The position numbers and the translations under genes are program-made. This document shows, piece by piece, positions 26,695 to 35,036 of a DNA stretch of 64,000 bases (position 1 is the first letter of the stretch; every line of letters begins with the position of its first letter). Where the stretch lies: the NCBI GenBank assembly GCA_050289485.1, contig JBNKFV010000001.1:62001-126000 (forward strand), read 5' to 3'. A model generated the notes under the pieces. It saw only the letters and a program-made list of their open reading frames with translations. It did not search any database and had not been told where the DNA came from. This stretch comes from JBNKFV01 sp050289485 (GTDB lineage: Bacteria > Pseudomonadota > Gammaproteobacteria > Pseudomonadales > Cellvibrionaceae).

Positions 26695-27303
26695 ATGCAA
26701 CAAGTAGATCAACGCAAGCAACTGCGTCGAGCTGCCCGCGGGGCCCGCAGGCAACTCACTGTAAGACAGCAGCGAACCGCCAGCTATTACCTGACCCGTC
26801 AATTACTCCGCCACTCCGCCTTACTGCGCAGTCACGATATTGCCCTGTATATCCCTAACGACGGCGAAATAGATCCAACCCCCCTGATTAAAGTACTGAG
26901 GCAACGTGGCAAACAATGCTACCTGCCCGTATTGCGCCCGTTTATCAATAAACTCTGGTTTGCACCACTCACACTCGGCAGCAAAATGAAGCCGAACCGT
27001 TTTGGCATTCCAGAACCCGATGTAGCCCCATCACAAATGCGCAACGCCCAAAGCCTAAACGTGATTCTTATGCCTCTGGTAGCATTTGATCGCCATGGTG
27101 GACGACTGGGGATGGGTGGCGGATTCTACGATCGCACCCTTGCCTTCAAGACAAGGCAAAGTGCACCGACCAGCCCCAGGCTCATCGGGCTGGCACACGA
27201 ATGCCAAGAAGTCGAACAGATCCCTATGGAGTCATGGGACATACCTTTGGATGCCATCGCCACAGATAAACGGGTAATTGACTGTAAAAGCCCCACCCCA
27301 TAG
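26695..27303 (+). CDS. fau: 5-formyltetrahydrofolate cyclo-ligase
   Basis: 202 aa. Converts 5-formyl-THF to 5,10-methenyl-THF with ATP. Family motifs: N-terminal basic helix (RKQLRRAARGARRQL) and the glycine loop GRLGMGGGFYDRTLA near residue 138. The open frame extends to 26623 but that part lies in 6S RNA; ATG 26695 gives the normal N-terminus. Likely processed from the 6S read-through transcript, as in E. coli. Confidence 0.94.
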   Translation: MQQVDQRKQLRRAARGARRQLTVRQQRTASYYLTRQLLRHSALLRSHDIALYIPNDGEIDPTPLIKVLRQRGKQCYLPVLRPFINKLWFAPLTLGSKMKPNRFGIPEPDVAPSQMRNAQSLNVILMPLVAFDRHGGRLGMGGGFYDRTLAFKTRQSAPTSPRLIGLAHECQEVEQIPMESWDIPLDAIATDKRVIDCKSPTP

Positions 27304-27426
27304 GCTCTGGGGAACAATCAGCCATCCTGGTACAGAAATGCTTTCAGCGGTAGCTGGGTGTAGCCAACCTCAAGCTAACCTGGAAAATTGAGCGAATTGG
27401 GAAGAGAAGGAAGATAGAATATGAAA

Positions 27427-27445
27427 CGGCGACTCCCTGTCGCCG
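27427..27445 (-). terminator. Terminator of the 45-aa membrane peptide gene
   Basis: 7-bp stem CGGCGAC/GTCGCCG with 5-nt loop, 25 bases past the stop codon; TTTC follows on the minus strand. Confidence 0.6.
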
Positions 27446-27469
27446 CGTCTTATTTTGTCATTATGCCAT

Positions 27470-27607
27470 TTAGCGAGTGGCAATCCCCTGCTGAAGACCG
27501 GCAGGAGGCTCTTTGTCAGTATTAAATACATCACTGACACTCAAACTACTAGCAAGCACCCCCACAAAAAAGGCTATAACAACAACGGTGAGTAAATCAT
27601 TTTTCAT
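27470..27607 (-). CDS. Putative 45-aa single-pass membrane peptide
   Basis: A short minus-strand frame, ATG at 27607 and TAA at 27470. The peptide starts MKNDLLTVVVIAFF, has one hydrophobic helix (residues 5-22) and a soluble tail rich in Asp/Lys/Pro ending GLQQGIATR. AAAGG lies 8 nt before the ATG and a hairpin terminator follows the stop, so the unit has all parts of a small gene. Both neighbours (fau and ilvA) are well separated. No family recognised; small TM proteins of this form often bind larger membrane proteins or act as toxins, but nothing here decides. Confidence 0.6.
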   Translation of the reverse strand: MKNDLLTVVVIAFFVGVLASSLSVSDVFNTDKEPPAGLQQGIATR

Positions 27608-27845
27608 GTTATTAACCTTTTAAACAGAATATCCTCTTCAATGCATTGACTTATTAAAGAGAGCAAAAGTTATACAGCATATACTTGCTGTACGCCAGCA
27701 TTTTGTCGCTTTTTTAGCGCGTAAAGCGAAATCTACTAATTTCGCCAACACTCTGCAAGAAGGGAAACACTGATTTTGCGGCCTGCGTCACATGCACAGT
27801 AAGTAGCTGCTAACATTACAGAAATTTTAACAAGAAAAACGAAGG
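27608..27845. other. Intergenic region upstream of the small membrane peptide gene
   Basis: 238 bp, AT-rich near 27640-27700. It should contain the promoter of the 45-aa gene. No further gene or repeat is seen. Confidence 0.4.
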
Positions 27846-27874
27846 CTGCGGGCACCAACCTACTGGCCCCGCAG
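27846..27874 (-). terminator. Terminator of ilvA
   Basis: CTGCGGG/CCCGCAG stem with 15-nt loop just past the ilvA stop; CCTTCGTTTTTC follows on the minus strand. Confidence 0.7.
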
Positions 27875-27882
27875 AGAAAAAA

Positions 27883-29400
27883 TTAGCCAAGGAAGAGCTT
27901 ATAAACCTCGTTCTGGGTTTCGTCCCAATAACGGTAATTGAGCCCTTCCAAAAACGCACTAACTTCGGCTTTTTCTTCTTTCCGCACTTGCATGCCCACC
28001 AGTACCCGACCATAGGCAGAACCATGGTTGCGATAGTGGAACATAGAAATATTCCAACGGCCCGCCAACTGGCTCAAGAAATTAAACAACGCCCCAGGGC
28101 GCTCGGGAAACTCAAACCGATAGACCACTTCATTGCCTACCTCTGCCGGTGCATGGCCTCCTACCATATGACGAATATGCATTTTTGCCATTTCATCTTC
28201 GGTTAAATCGATTACCGCGTAGCCTTTATCCTTAAGCTCACTGACCAGGGTTACCCGCTCATTAGGGTCGGTAGATACCTGTACACCCACAAAAACATGG
28301 GCCTCGGCTTTACTGCTATAACGGTAATTGAACTCGGTGATGTTGCGCCGCTGAATATCGCGCAAAAACTGCCTATAAGTACCGGGCTTTTCTGGCAAGG
28401 TTACTGCCAGAATAGCCTCGCGTTTTTCGCCAATTTCGGTACGCTCAGAAATATAACGCAAACGATCAAAGTTGGTGTTTGCCCCACTGTCGACGGCAAT
28501 CAGTGTTTGCCCGGTACAGCCATTTTGCTCGATGTATTTCTTCAGCCCTGCCAGGGCCAGCGCACCAGCGGGCTCGGCAATCGAACGAGTGTCTTCAAAA
28601 ATATCCTTGATGGCCGCACACATTTCATCACTGGTGGCAGTAATCACCCCATCTACGCTCTTACGCAACACACGAAACGTTTCTTTACCTATTTGCGCTA
28701 CGGCTACACCATCGGCAAAGATGCCCACCTGGGGTAAAGTAGCCCTGCGGTTTTTATCCAAGGCCAGTTTCAAACAGGCGGCGTCTTCGGGCTCAACGGC
28801 AATCACTTTAATATCGGGCCGTACATATTTGATGTAAGCGGCCATACCTGCAGCCAGGCCACCGCCACCCACGGGAATAAACACAGCATCAATATGGGCC
28901 GGATATTGGCGCAGAATCTCCATGGCCACCGTACCCTGCCCCGCGATCACATCGGGATCATCGTAGGGATGGATGTATATCATGCCCTTTTCTTCTACCA
29001 GCTTTTTCGCGTAGGCAGACGCCTCGTCGTAAGTGTCACCGTGCAATACCACTTTGGCGCCACGACCGCGCACAGCATCCACTTTGATAGACGGGGTAGT
29101 GCGCGGCATCACGATGGTAGCCTTCATCCCCAAGCGTTGAGCACTCAATGCCAAACCTTGCGCGTGGTTACCCGCCGACGCGGCGATCACCCCCAACGCT
29201 CGTTCTGCTTCTGTGAGCTGCAGAAGTTTGTTATACGCACCACGAATTTTAAACGAGAACACCGGCTGCAAATCTTCACGCTTGAGTAAAATATTGTTGT
29301 CGAAACGACGAGACAACAGGCGCGCCTGATCGAGAGGCGTTTCTACAGCGACATCATAGATGCGTGCATCGAGAATCCGTTTTATATAGGTGTGCGGCAT
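27883..29400 (-). CDS. ilvA: Threonine ammonia-lyase, biosynthetic
   Basis: 505 aa. PLP enzyme converting threonine to 2-oxobutanoate, the first step to isoleucine. PLP lysine in FSFKIRGAYNKL (about residue 56); glycine loop VPVGGGGLAAGMAAY. Two C-terminal ACT-like regulatory domains (about residues 330-505) make it the allosteric, isoleucine-inhibited biosynthetic form rather than the short catabolic one. Start moved six residues inward to MPHTYIKRIL. Divergent from rpiA. Confidence 0.96.
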   Translation of the reverse strand: MPHTYIKRILDARIYDVAVETPLDQARLLSRRFDNNILLKREDLQPVFSFKIRGAYNKLLQLTEAERALGVIAASAGNHAQGLALSAQRLGMKATIVMPRTTPSIKVDAVRGRGAKVVLHGDTYDEASAYAKKLVEEKGMIYIHPYDDPDVIAGQGTVAMEILRQYPAHIDAVFIPVGGGGLAAGMAAYIKYVRPDIKVIAVEPEDAACLKLALDKNRRATLPQVGIFADGVAVAQIGKETFRVLRKSVDGVITATSDEMCAAIKDIFEDTRSIAEPAGALALAGLKKYIEQNGCTGQTLIAVDSGANTNFDRLRYISERTEIGEKREAILAVTLPEKPGTYRQFLRDIQRRNITEFNYRYSSKAEAHVFVGVQVSTDPNERVTLVSELKDKGYAVIDLTEDEMAKMHIRHMVGGHAPAEVGNEVVYRFEFPERPGALFNFLSQLAGRWNISMFHYRNHGSAYGRVLVGMQVRKEEKAEVSAFLEGLNYRYWDETQNEVYKLFLG

Positions 29401-29544
29401 GGGTACTGCTCTAAACAATGTGGAGTGAATGGAAAGAGCGCATGGTAAATGATGCGGTGCCGCAAGTCACCCGCACAAGGTGCAAACCAGGCTCAGATCT
29501 GGCTGTCGGGTAGCTTCACTGCTTGCACAGGCTCTAACCACCCT

Positions 29545-29550
29545 TATAAT
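29545..29550 (+). promoter_or_regulatory. rpiA: -10 box upstream of rpiA
   Basis: TATAAT 28 bp before the rpiA ATG, in the 178-bp divergent region with ilvA. The -35 is not obvious. Confidence 0.5.
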
Positions 29551-29578
29551 TCCTATTTTTTCTCTGCGAGTATTCTTT

Positions 29579-30262
29579 ATGTCTCTGTCACAAGACGAAC
29601 TGAAACGGGCGGTTGCCAAAGCTGCGGTTGACTACATACGCCCCAAACTGGAAAACAACAGCATTGTTGGGGTGGGCACCGGCTCTACCGCAAACTTCTT
29701 CATCGACTACCTGGCAGAGATCAAAAGCGAATTTGACGGTACCGTTGCCAGTTCTGAGGCCTCTGCCGAGCGCCTGAAAAAACACGGGATACCGGTGTAC
29801 GACCTCAACAGCATTGATAGTTTGGTGGTTTACGTCGATGGCGCTGACGAAACCAACCCCACATTGGAGCTGATCAAAGGTGGTGGCGCAGCCCTTACCC
29901 GTGAAAAAATCGTGGCCGCCGTGGCCGAAGAGTTTGTCTGTATTGCCGATGACAGCAAATGGGTAGATGTGCTCGGTGCTTTCCCATTACCGGTAGAAGT
30001 CATCCCGATGGCCCGCTCCCATGTGGGCCGCGAGCTGGTAAAACTGGGTGGCGACCCGGTTTATCGCCAGGGCGTGGTCACCGACAACGGCAACGTGATA
30101 ATCGACGTACACAATATGCGCATTACCGACCCTAAAACCACCGAACAACAGATCAACCAGATTGTCGGGGTGGTAACCAACGGTTTATTTGCAGCGCGCT
30201 CGGCCGACGTATTATTACTGGGCACCGAAAAGGGAGTGGAAACCGTCACTCTCGACAAGTAA
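29579..30262 (+). CDS. rpiA: Ribose-5-phosphate isomerase A
   Basis: 227 aa. Interconverts ribose-5-P and ribulose-5-P. Motifs GVGTGSTANFFID, DGADETNPTLELIKGGGAALTREKI (catalytic Asp/Lys) and VEVIPMARSHVGREL. ATG 29579 gives the standard N-terminus (MSLSQDELKRAVAKAAVDYI); the frame upstream is non-coding in character. The rpiA/ilvA divergent pair is also found in other gammaproteobacteria. Confidence 0.97.
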   Translation: MSLSQDELKRAVAKAAVDYIRPKLENNSIVGVGTGSTANFFIDYLAEIKSEFDGTVASSEASAERLKKHGIPVYDLNSIDSLVVYVDGADETNPTLELIKGGGAALTREKIVAAVAEEFVCIADDSKWVDVLGAFPLPVEVIPMARSHVGRELVKLGGDPVYRQGVVTDNGNVIIDVHNMRITDPKTTEQQINQIVGVVTNGLFAARSADVLLLGTEKGVETVTLDK

Positions 30263-30342
30263 GCAGCACATCCAATACATGTGACGACGCCATCACCCAA
30301 ACTACCACCCAGCAATAGGCTGCCAGGATCAGTGTTAATCAG

Positions 30343-31572
30343 CTAATGCACTCGCACCTGCGCAGCGGTGGTTTCCAGCGAATTGATCAACTGTTTTAGC
30401 CGGTGACTCATTTCACCACTAGCGACCAGTTGCTCAACCATGCTCTGGGTAGTGACACATATCTCGTTGATATTCGCCAATACCTCATCGGTGGAGGCAG
30501 TCTGCTTACCTGATGTCTCGGCAATGTCGTGATTACTCTCAGCAATGCGCGCAACAGTCTGATTAATCTCATCCAATGCCTGCTGCCCGGCCGTGGCCTC
30601 GATCACGCATTGCTTCACCTGCTCTGAGCTTTGGATCATTTGCGTGCGGGAAGACTCCATGGCCTGCAGTAGTTGCACCATAGTGTCGTTAATCTGGTTA
30701 GTGGAATCCTGCACCCGCTGCGCCAGGCTGCGAACCTCGTCGGCCACCACAGCAAACCCCCGCCCCTGCTCACCGGCACGAGCTGCCTCAATCGCGGCAT
30801 TTAACGCCAGCAAGTTAGTCTGTTCAGCAATCGCCCGAATCTCATCCACGGTTTGGCTAATACCCTGACTATGACTGGCCAGCGTGCTTACATTCGCAAC
30901 CGCCGTTGCAACGCAGTCGGCAAGCTTCTCGATCGATACAGTACTGGTAGCCACCTGCTCACTGCCTTTCACGGCCGCTTCACGTGCCTGCTGTGAGAGA
31001 CTGTGAGCGTCACGAGCGCTGGCCGCTATTCCCTGAAAACTTTGCAGCATGTCTTGCACGATGCGAGATGACCGGTCCATGCCCTGTTGCTGAGCCGCCA
31101 GGCTGTCACGCCGCTCATCGGCCTCTCCTGCCAACGCATCCACTTCCCGCAACAACTGCTCGATAGCGGCCTGCATACTGCCGACAACACTGGCGGTACG
31201 ATCCTGCATGGCATTAAAGGCCTGCGCCATCTCGCCGATTTCATCCGACGAATCCACCGCCGCCCGCTGCCGCAAATCACCTGACTGCTGCACGGCCACC
31301 ATGGTATTTTTGAGCTGGTTAACATGCCGCTCAATAAAGCTGATCAATACCTGTGAACCCACCATTTCCAGCACCATCAGGACCGTAACCACACCGGCAA
31401 ACCCAGGCGCAAACTGCCAGAACACCTCCATAAATGGCGCATTCGACACAGAGGCTATTTGATACATGGCGTATAGTACGAGCAGGCACAACACCAGCAC
31501 CACCACGACATTGAGTAACCAGAATTTATACTTTAAGCGCGCGTGGGTTAGAAAACTCAACATGCCAATCAT
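30343..31572 (-). CDS. Methyl-accepting chemotaxis protein without a sensor domain
   Basis: 409 aa. Two transmembrane helices (residues 18-38 and 54-75) are separated by only about 15 residues, so there is no periplasmic ligand domain. A HAMP-like linker follows (about 76-130), then coiled coil and the conserved MCP hairpin tip EQTNLLALNAAIEAARAGEQGRGFAVVADEVRSLA. Such receptors may sense membrane or energy state, or partner proteins. No C-terminal CheR-binding pentapeptide is seen (ends AAQVRVH). No che genes nearby. Confidence 0.92.
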   Translation of the reverse strand: MIGMLSFLTHARLKYKFWLLNVVVVLVLCLLVLYAMYQIASVSNAPFMEVFWQFAPGFAGVVTVLMVLEMVGSQVLISFIERHVNQLKNTMVAVQQSGDLRQRAAVDSSDEIGEMAQAFNAMQDRTASVVGSMQAAIEQLLREVDALAGEADERRDSLAAQQQGMDRSSRIVQDMLQSFQGIAASARDAHSLSQQAREAAVKGSEQVATSTVSIEKLADCVATAVANVSTLASHSQGISQTVDEIRAIAEQTNLLALNAAIEAARAGEQGRGFAVVADEVRSLAQRVQDSTNQINDTMVQLLQAMESSRTQMIQSSEQVKQCVIEATAGQQALDEINQTVARIAESNHDIAETSGKQTASTDEVLANINEICVTTQSMVEQLVASGEMSHRLKQLINSLETTAAQVRVH

Positions 31573-31773
31573 CCAAAACAGAAACCAAACAGAAGAGAGT
31601 ATAGTAATGACTCATCAGGTTTTCAGGGTTGTTGTCGGTCAAGTAATGTCCTAGCAAATCGCGCAGGCCAGACAACCGCAGGAGACTTCCGCCCTGAAGC
31701 AGGTTGATCCTAGCGCGAATAAATGAGGCAGTATAGTTCTTTGATATTGGAAGTGGTGACCACCTAGAGTGGT

Positions 31774-32988
31774 TTATTCAGGCCAGTACCAGGGGGGAGC
31801 GTCGAGTAGTCCCTGGTCAACAATACGGGTTTCTCCCAAGTCCTTATTCAGGCCAATGGAGTTGCAAGCGGCTTCAGCCTCCAGTGTGGCCACGAGACGG
31901 GGCGCATGGGAGACAACCCAAACCTGGGTTTCTTTAGCCGCACGAATAATCAGCCTTCCCAGCGCAGGTAAAAGATCGGGATGCAGACTGGTTTCTGGTT
32001 CATTCAATACCAGTAGAGACGGCGGGCGCGGTGTCAGTAATGCGGCCACTAACAACAAGTAGCGTAAGGTTCCATCGGAAAGCTCGGCCTGATTAAGTGG
32101 TCGCAATAAACCTTCTTGTAAAAACTGGAGTAAAAAACGGTTACCTGAGTCGGCCTCAAAACCGATGGTCGCTCCTGGAAAAGCATCTTCGATAGCAGCG
32201 TAGAGTGCGTGCCGGTCGCCAATCTCATGAATGGTTCTGAGTGCCGCGACCATGTTGTTGCCGTCATGATCAAGAACAGTTGTACGTGTTCCAATTTGCG
32301 GTGTGCGAATCACTGAGTGTGTATCGGTTCGGAACAGATCATAAAAGCGCCAGTTACGAATGGTTTGGCGAATACCATAAATTTCAGGTGTAGCAACCGG
32401 GTCACTGATTTCATTCAGAATGCTATCGGAGGTACTGAAGTGGGCATTGTATGCGTCCCATTTGCGCCCCGAGCGAATTTTTACCACCGGCCCAGCGCGG
32501 TCAATCAGACATGTACTGGGTCGGTAGACGTCTCCGGCCCAGATACACTCGCGCTTAATTTCAGGATCGAATTGAAACATGGACGGGTCCTGATATCCCG
32601 CTGCCCCTTGTGGTGGGGGGACACCAAGAGAGATGGCGTAACCAAAATGTTCACCCACAAAGCCAAATTGTAGCCGGGTATTTTGTTTTTTGGCTGTCCC
32701 TTGAATGGGGGCTGTGCCATCTCTCATCGCTTTGTTAATTCTGTCAGGGCCTGCCCAGAAGGTGTGATCGAGGCCCCCTTCTTGCGCGATAGAAGAAATA
32801 AGGCTGCCTTTGGCAGTTTCCGCAAGCAGTCGCAAGGACTTATACAAGTTAGATTTACCACAACCATTGGGGCCTGTTACCACATTGAGTGCGGCCAAAG
32901 GTGAAACTACGTGCTTCAGGCTGCGGTAATTAGATACAGCAAAGGCGCTAATCATATTAATGGGGTCGTTTGGTGTCAGTGCTTGCAC
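31774..32988 (-). CDS. Orphan AAA-family ATPase (RecF/SMC-like, AAA_21 type)
   Basis: 404 aa. ABC/SMC-type ATPase: Walker A VTGPNGCGKSNLY (about residues 37-49), signature LSDGTLRYLLLV, Walker B LLVLNEPETSLHPDLL, and the H-loop VVSHAPRL. The arrangement matches stand-alone AAA_21 proteins, relatives of OLD and RecF ATPases, some of which act in phage defence with a partner nuclease. No nuclease or TOPRIM domain is present here and none is encoded next door. Start GTG 32988 or ATG 32955; neither has a clear ribosome site. Confidence 0.85.
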   Translation of the reverse strand: MQALTPNDPINMISAFAVSNYRSLKHVVSPLAALNVVTGPNGCGKSNLYKSLRLLAETAKGSLISSIAQEGGLDHTFWAGPDRINKAMRDGTAPIQGTAKKQNTRLQFGFVGEHFGYAISLGVPPPQGAAGYQDPSMFQFDPEIKRECIWAGDVYRPSTCLIDRAGPVVKIRSGRKWDAYNAHFSTSDSILNEISDPVATPEIYGIRQTIRNWRFYDLFRTDTHSVIRTPQIGTRTTVLDHDGNNMVAALRTIHEIGDRHALYAAIEDAFPGATIGFEADSGNRFLLQFLQEGLLRPLNQAELSDGTLRYLLLVAALLTPRPPSLLVLNEPETSLHPDLLPALGRLIIRAAKETQVWVVSHAPRLVATLEAEAACNSIGLNKDLGETRIVDQGLLDAPPWYWPE

Positions 32989-33152
32989 GATACGTTTATC
33001 AATTGCCTACATCAAGATCAGATGGGTGATCGCTGGTTTTTAAGTAAATGCCAGGATAAGCTCGAGTTAATACATCCCAAAACAATCGCAGACTCTGCCG
33101 CGGACTGCCCAGAAGAAGAACATATCAAATCAAGGAATATAGGCCACTGCCA

Positions 33153-34154
33153 CTAGATGGCGTTGCGCAATCCAAGCGCTAACGGATAGGGATTTAGGTA
33201 AGCCTGCTGCCGTATGTAGTCATTACCGTATTGCCTTACGTAGTGATTCAGCAGGGTTACCGGCACGGCCAACTGCACAAAGCCTTGGTGATACTGGTTA
33301 ATCACATTAACAACTTCCTGACGAGCCGAACCGGGCACATCGTGTTTTAAATAGCCGAGAATATGCAGCAGTACATTGGTGTGATTCTTACGTGTGGCCG
33401 GTTTGGCCAGGGCCTGCATAAAGTCGGCGAAGTAGCGTTGCTTTAATGCAGCAAAATCGCCGGTACCAACTCTCGCAACGAGGCGACCCAGTGTTTGATA
33501 GTATTGCTGGGAGTGTGCCATCAATACATATTTATAACGTGAGTGAAAATCTACCAACCTCCCGGCTGTGTTGGCGCCACGTACATTCAATTGCCAGTCG
33601 CGGTGGGCAAATACACGTAATACGAAGTTTTCACGCAAAGGGGGATCATTCAAGCGGCCTTCTTCTTCCACTGGCAGCTGCGGGTATTTCTTCATGAGGG
33701 TATCGGCAAAAATACCCGCTCTACGCTCTTCAGCCGGGTGGCCGTTAGGTTGATACACCTTTACCCGAAATACCCCGCAACTGGGGGAGTCTTTGATAAA
33801 GATATAACCCGATAGATGATCAAGCTCGCTGGCACGCTGCTCGCTGTAGGCGGTCATTTGGTCAGTAACATCCAGAGAGGCATCTTCACTGCCCTGCACT
33901 CTCGGATTCGCCACATCTCCCACCAAGCGAATGGTAGGCCGCGGCACACCCAAGCCTATGGCCATTTCCGGGCAGGAGGGTACAAATTCAAAGGCGTCTG
34001 CCAACACATTCATGCAATAACGTGAAAGCTTGTGCCCGCCGTTATAACGCACTTCTTCGCCGGTGAGACAGGCGCTGATACCAACGGGAATTTTTTCAGC
34101 GCTGTGCTGAGAAGGGGATTGAGGAGACTCTTGGGATAAAACCGGTTTTGCCAT
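33153..34154 (-). CDS. DUF523 and DUF1722 domain protein
   Basis: 333 aa. N-terminal DUF523 (about 22-165) with GISACLTGEEVRYNGGHK, VPSCPEMAIGLGVPRPT and IKDSPSCGVFRV, cysteine-rich motifs typical of the family; C-terminal DUF1722 (about 190-310, YKYVLMAHSQQYYQTLGRLVA), as in E. coli YbgA. Fusions of these domains often lie near photolyase genes, but none is seen here. Biochemical function unknown. Confidence 0.92.
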   Translation of the reverse strand: MAKPVLSQESPQSPSQHSAEKIPVGISACLTGEEVRYNGGHKLSRYCMNVLADAFEFVPSCPEMAIGLGVPRPTIRLVGDVANPRVQGSEDASLDVTDQMTAYSEQRASELDHLSGYIFIKDSPSCGVFRVKVYQPNGHPAEERRAGIFADTLMKKYPQLPVEEEGRLNDPPLRENFVLRVFAHRDWQLNVRGANTAGRLVDFHSRYKYVLMAHSQQYYQTLGRLVARVGTGDFAALKQRYFADFMQALAKPATRKNHTNVLLHILGYLKHDVPGSARQEVVNVINQYHQGFVQLAVPVTLLNHYVRQYGNDYIRQQAYLNPYPLALGLRNAI

Positions 34155-34273
34155 ACTGCCTACCTGTGATTGACCTGCCCGCCATCTGCAATTGACCTAC
34201 ACAGCATTGTAGACGATTCTGAGCTAGGACCTGACGCTATTAACCCGGCACGCTTTTTGTCGAGTTAATGCAA

Positions 34274-34323
34274 GCACTTAAAATACAAGGGAACTCACAA
34301 ATTTCCGCCCGTATTTTAAGTGC
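34274..34323 (-). terminator. Long hairpin downstream of the YceI gene (distal)
   Basis: Perfect 13-bp arms GCACTTAAAATAC and GTATTTTAAGTGC around a 24-nt loop that itself can form a GGAA/TTCC stem. No U-tract. Confidence 0.5.
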
Positions 34324-34327
34324 GTAC

Positions 34328-34356
34328 CATTAAATAGCTAGGAGAGCTATTTAATG
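34328..34356 (-). terminator. Hairpin downstream of the YceI gene (proximal)
   Basis: Perfect 12-bp stem CATTAAATAGCT/AGCTATTTAATG with a 5-nt loop, 58 bases past the YceI stop, four bases from the next hairpin. Confidence 0.55.
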
Positions 34357-34413
34357 ATCAGGTTAATAGTTACGCAGACATTCCAGCGCCAGATCAGCTG
34401 TAGAAGTGAAAGA

Positions 34414-35010
34414 TCAGCGGGTGAGAGTCAGGTCAAAGGTAACAGGAACTGACAGCGTGATGGATGGCAAAGCCGCCAATTCTTTCAGCTTGTCGATACC
34501 ACCGGTCAGATCAAAATCTGCTGCATTGATCAGCACAGGTTTTAGTGCCGATACCAACACTTTATCGTCTAACAGCTTGCTCACCATCACAGGTACTTGC
34601 ATGCTTTTGGTTTTACCGTGCAGAGACAAGGTGAACGGCAGGTCCATCGTGATACTCTCGCCCGGTGACAGACTGCCTACGACGTCGCTGTCGAGGTTAC
34701 CACTGGCAGTAGCCTGTGCAAATTTGCCAGTTTCGAAGAGGAAATCGCGCATACGTTGGTCGCGAATCTCGATGCCAGTATTCACACTTGCCAGATCAAT
34801 ATTCAGCGTAAAAGCACCCTCATTTGAGAGAGAACCGGTTAGCGTATCGAACTGGTGAACTTCACCAATGGTGTCTTTTTTCACCGAGACAACGCTGACT
34901 ACCGATTCACTGGCGCTTACGTCCCAGTTTGCCGACATGGCCCACTGGCTCACGCTGGCAAGTGCAGCACCCAGAACCATTCGTTTGATATTTCGATTTA
35001 TCTTTAACAT
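34414..35010 (-). CDS. Periplasmic YceI-family protein
   Basis: 198 aa. Signal peptide (KRMVLGAALASVSQWAMSA) then a lipocalin-like YceI beta-barrel (NWDVSASESVVSVVSVKK, GSLSNEGAFTLNIDLASVNTGIEIRDQRMRDFLFE, LSLHGKTKSMQVPV). Family members bind isoprenoid lipids; some are induced by acid or salt. ATG 35010 has GGAG 7 nt upstream, better than the frame start 12 bases earlier. It begins 26 bp after an ABC exporter gene on the same strand. Confidence 0.92.
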   Translation of the reverse strand: MLKINRNIKRMVLGAALASVSQWAMSANWDVSASESVVSVVSVKKDTIGEVHQFDTLTGSLSNEGAFTLNIDLASVNTGIEIRDQRMRDFLFETGKFAQATASGNLDSDVVGSLSPGESITMDLPFTLSLHGKTKSMQVPVMVSKLLDDKVLVSALKPVLINAADFDLTGGIDKLKELAALPSITLSVPVTFDLTLTR

Positions 35011-35036
35011 AGCAATCTCCATTAATGTTTTAACCG

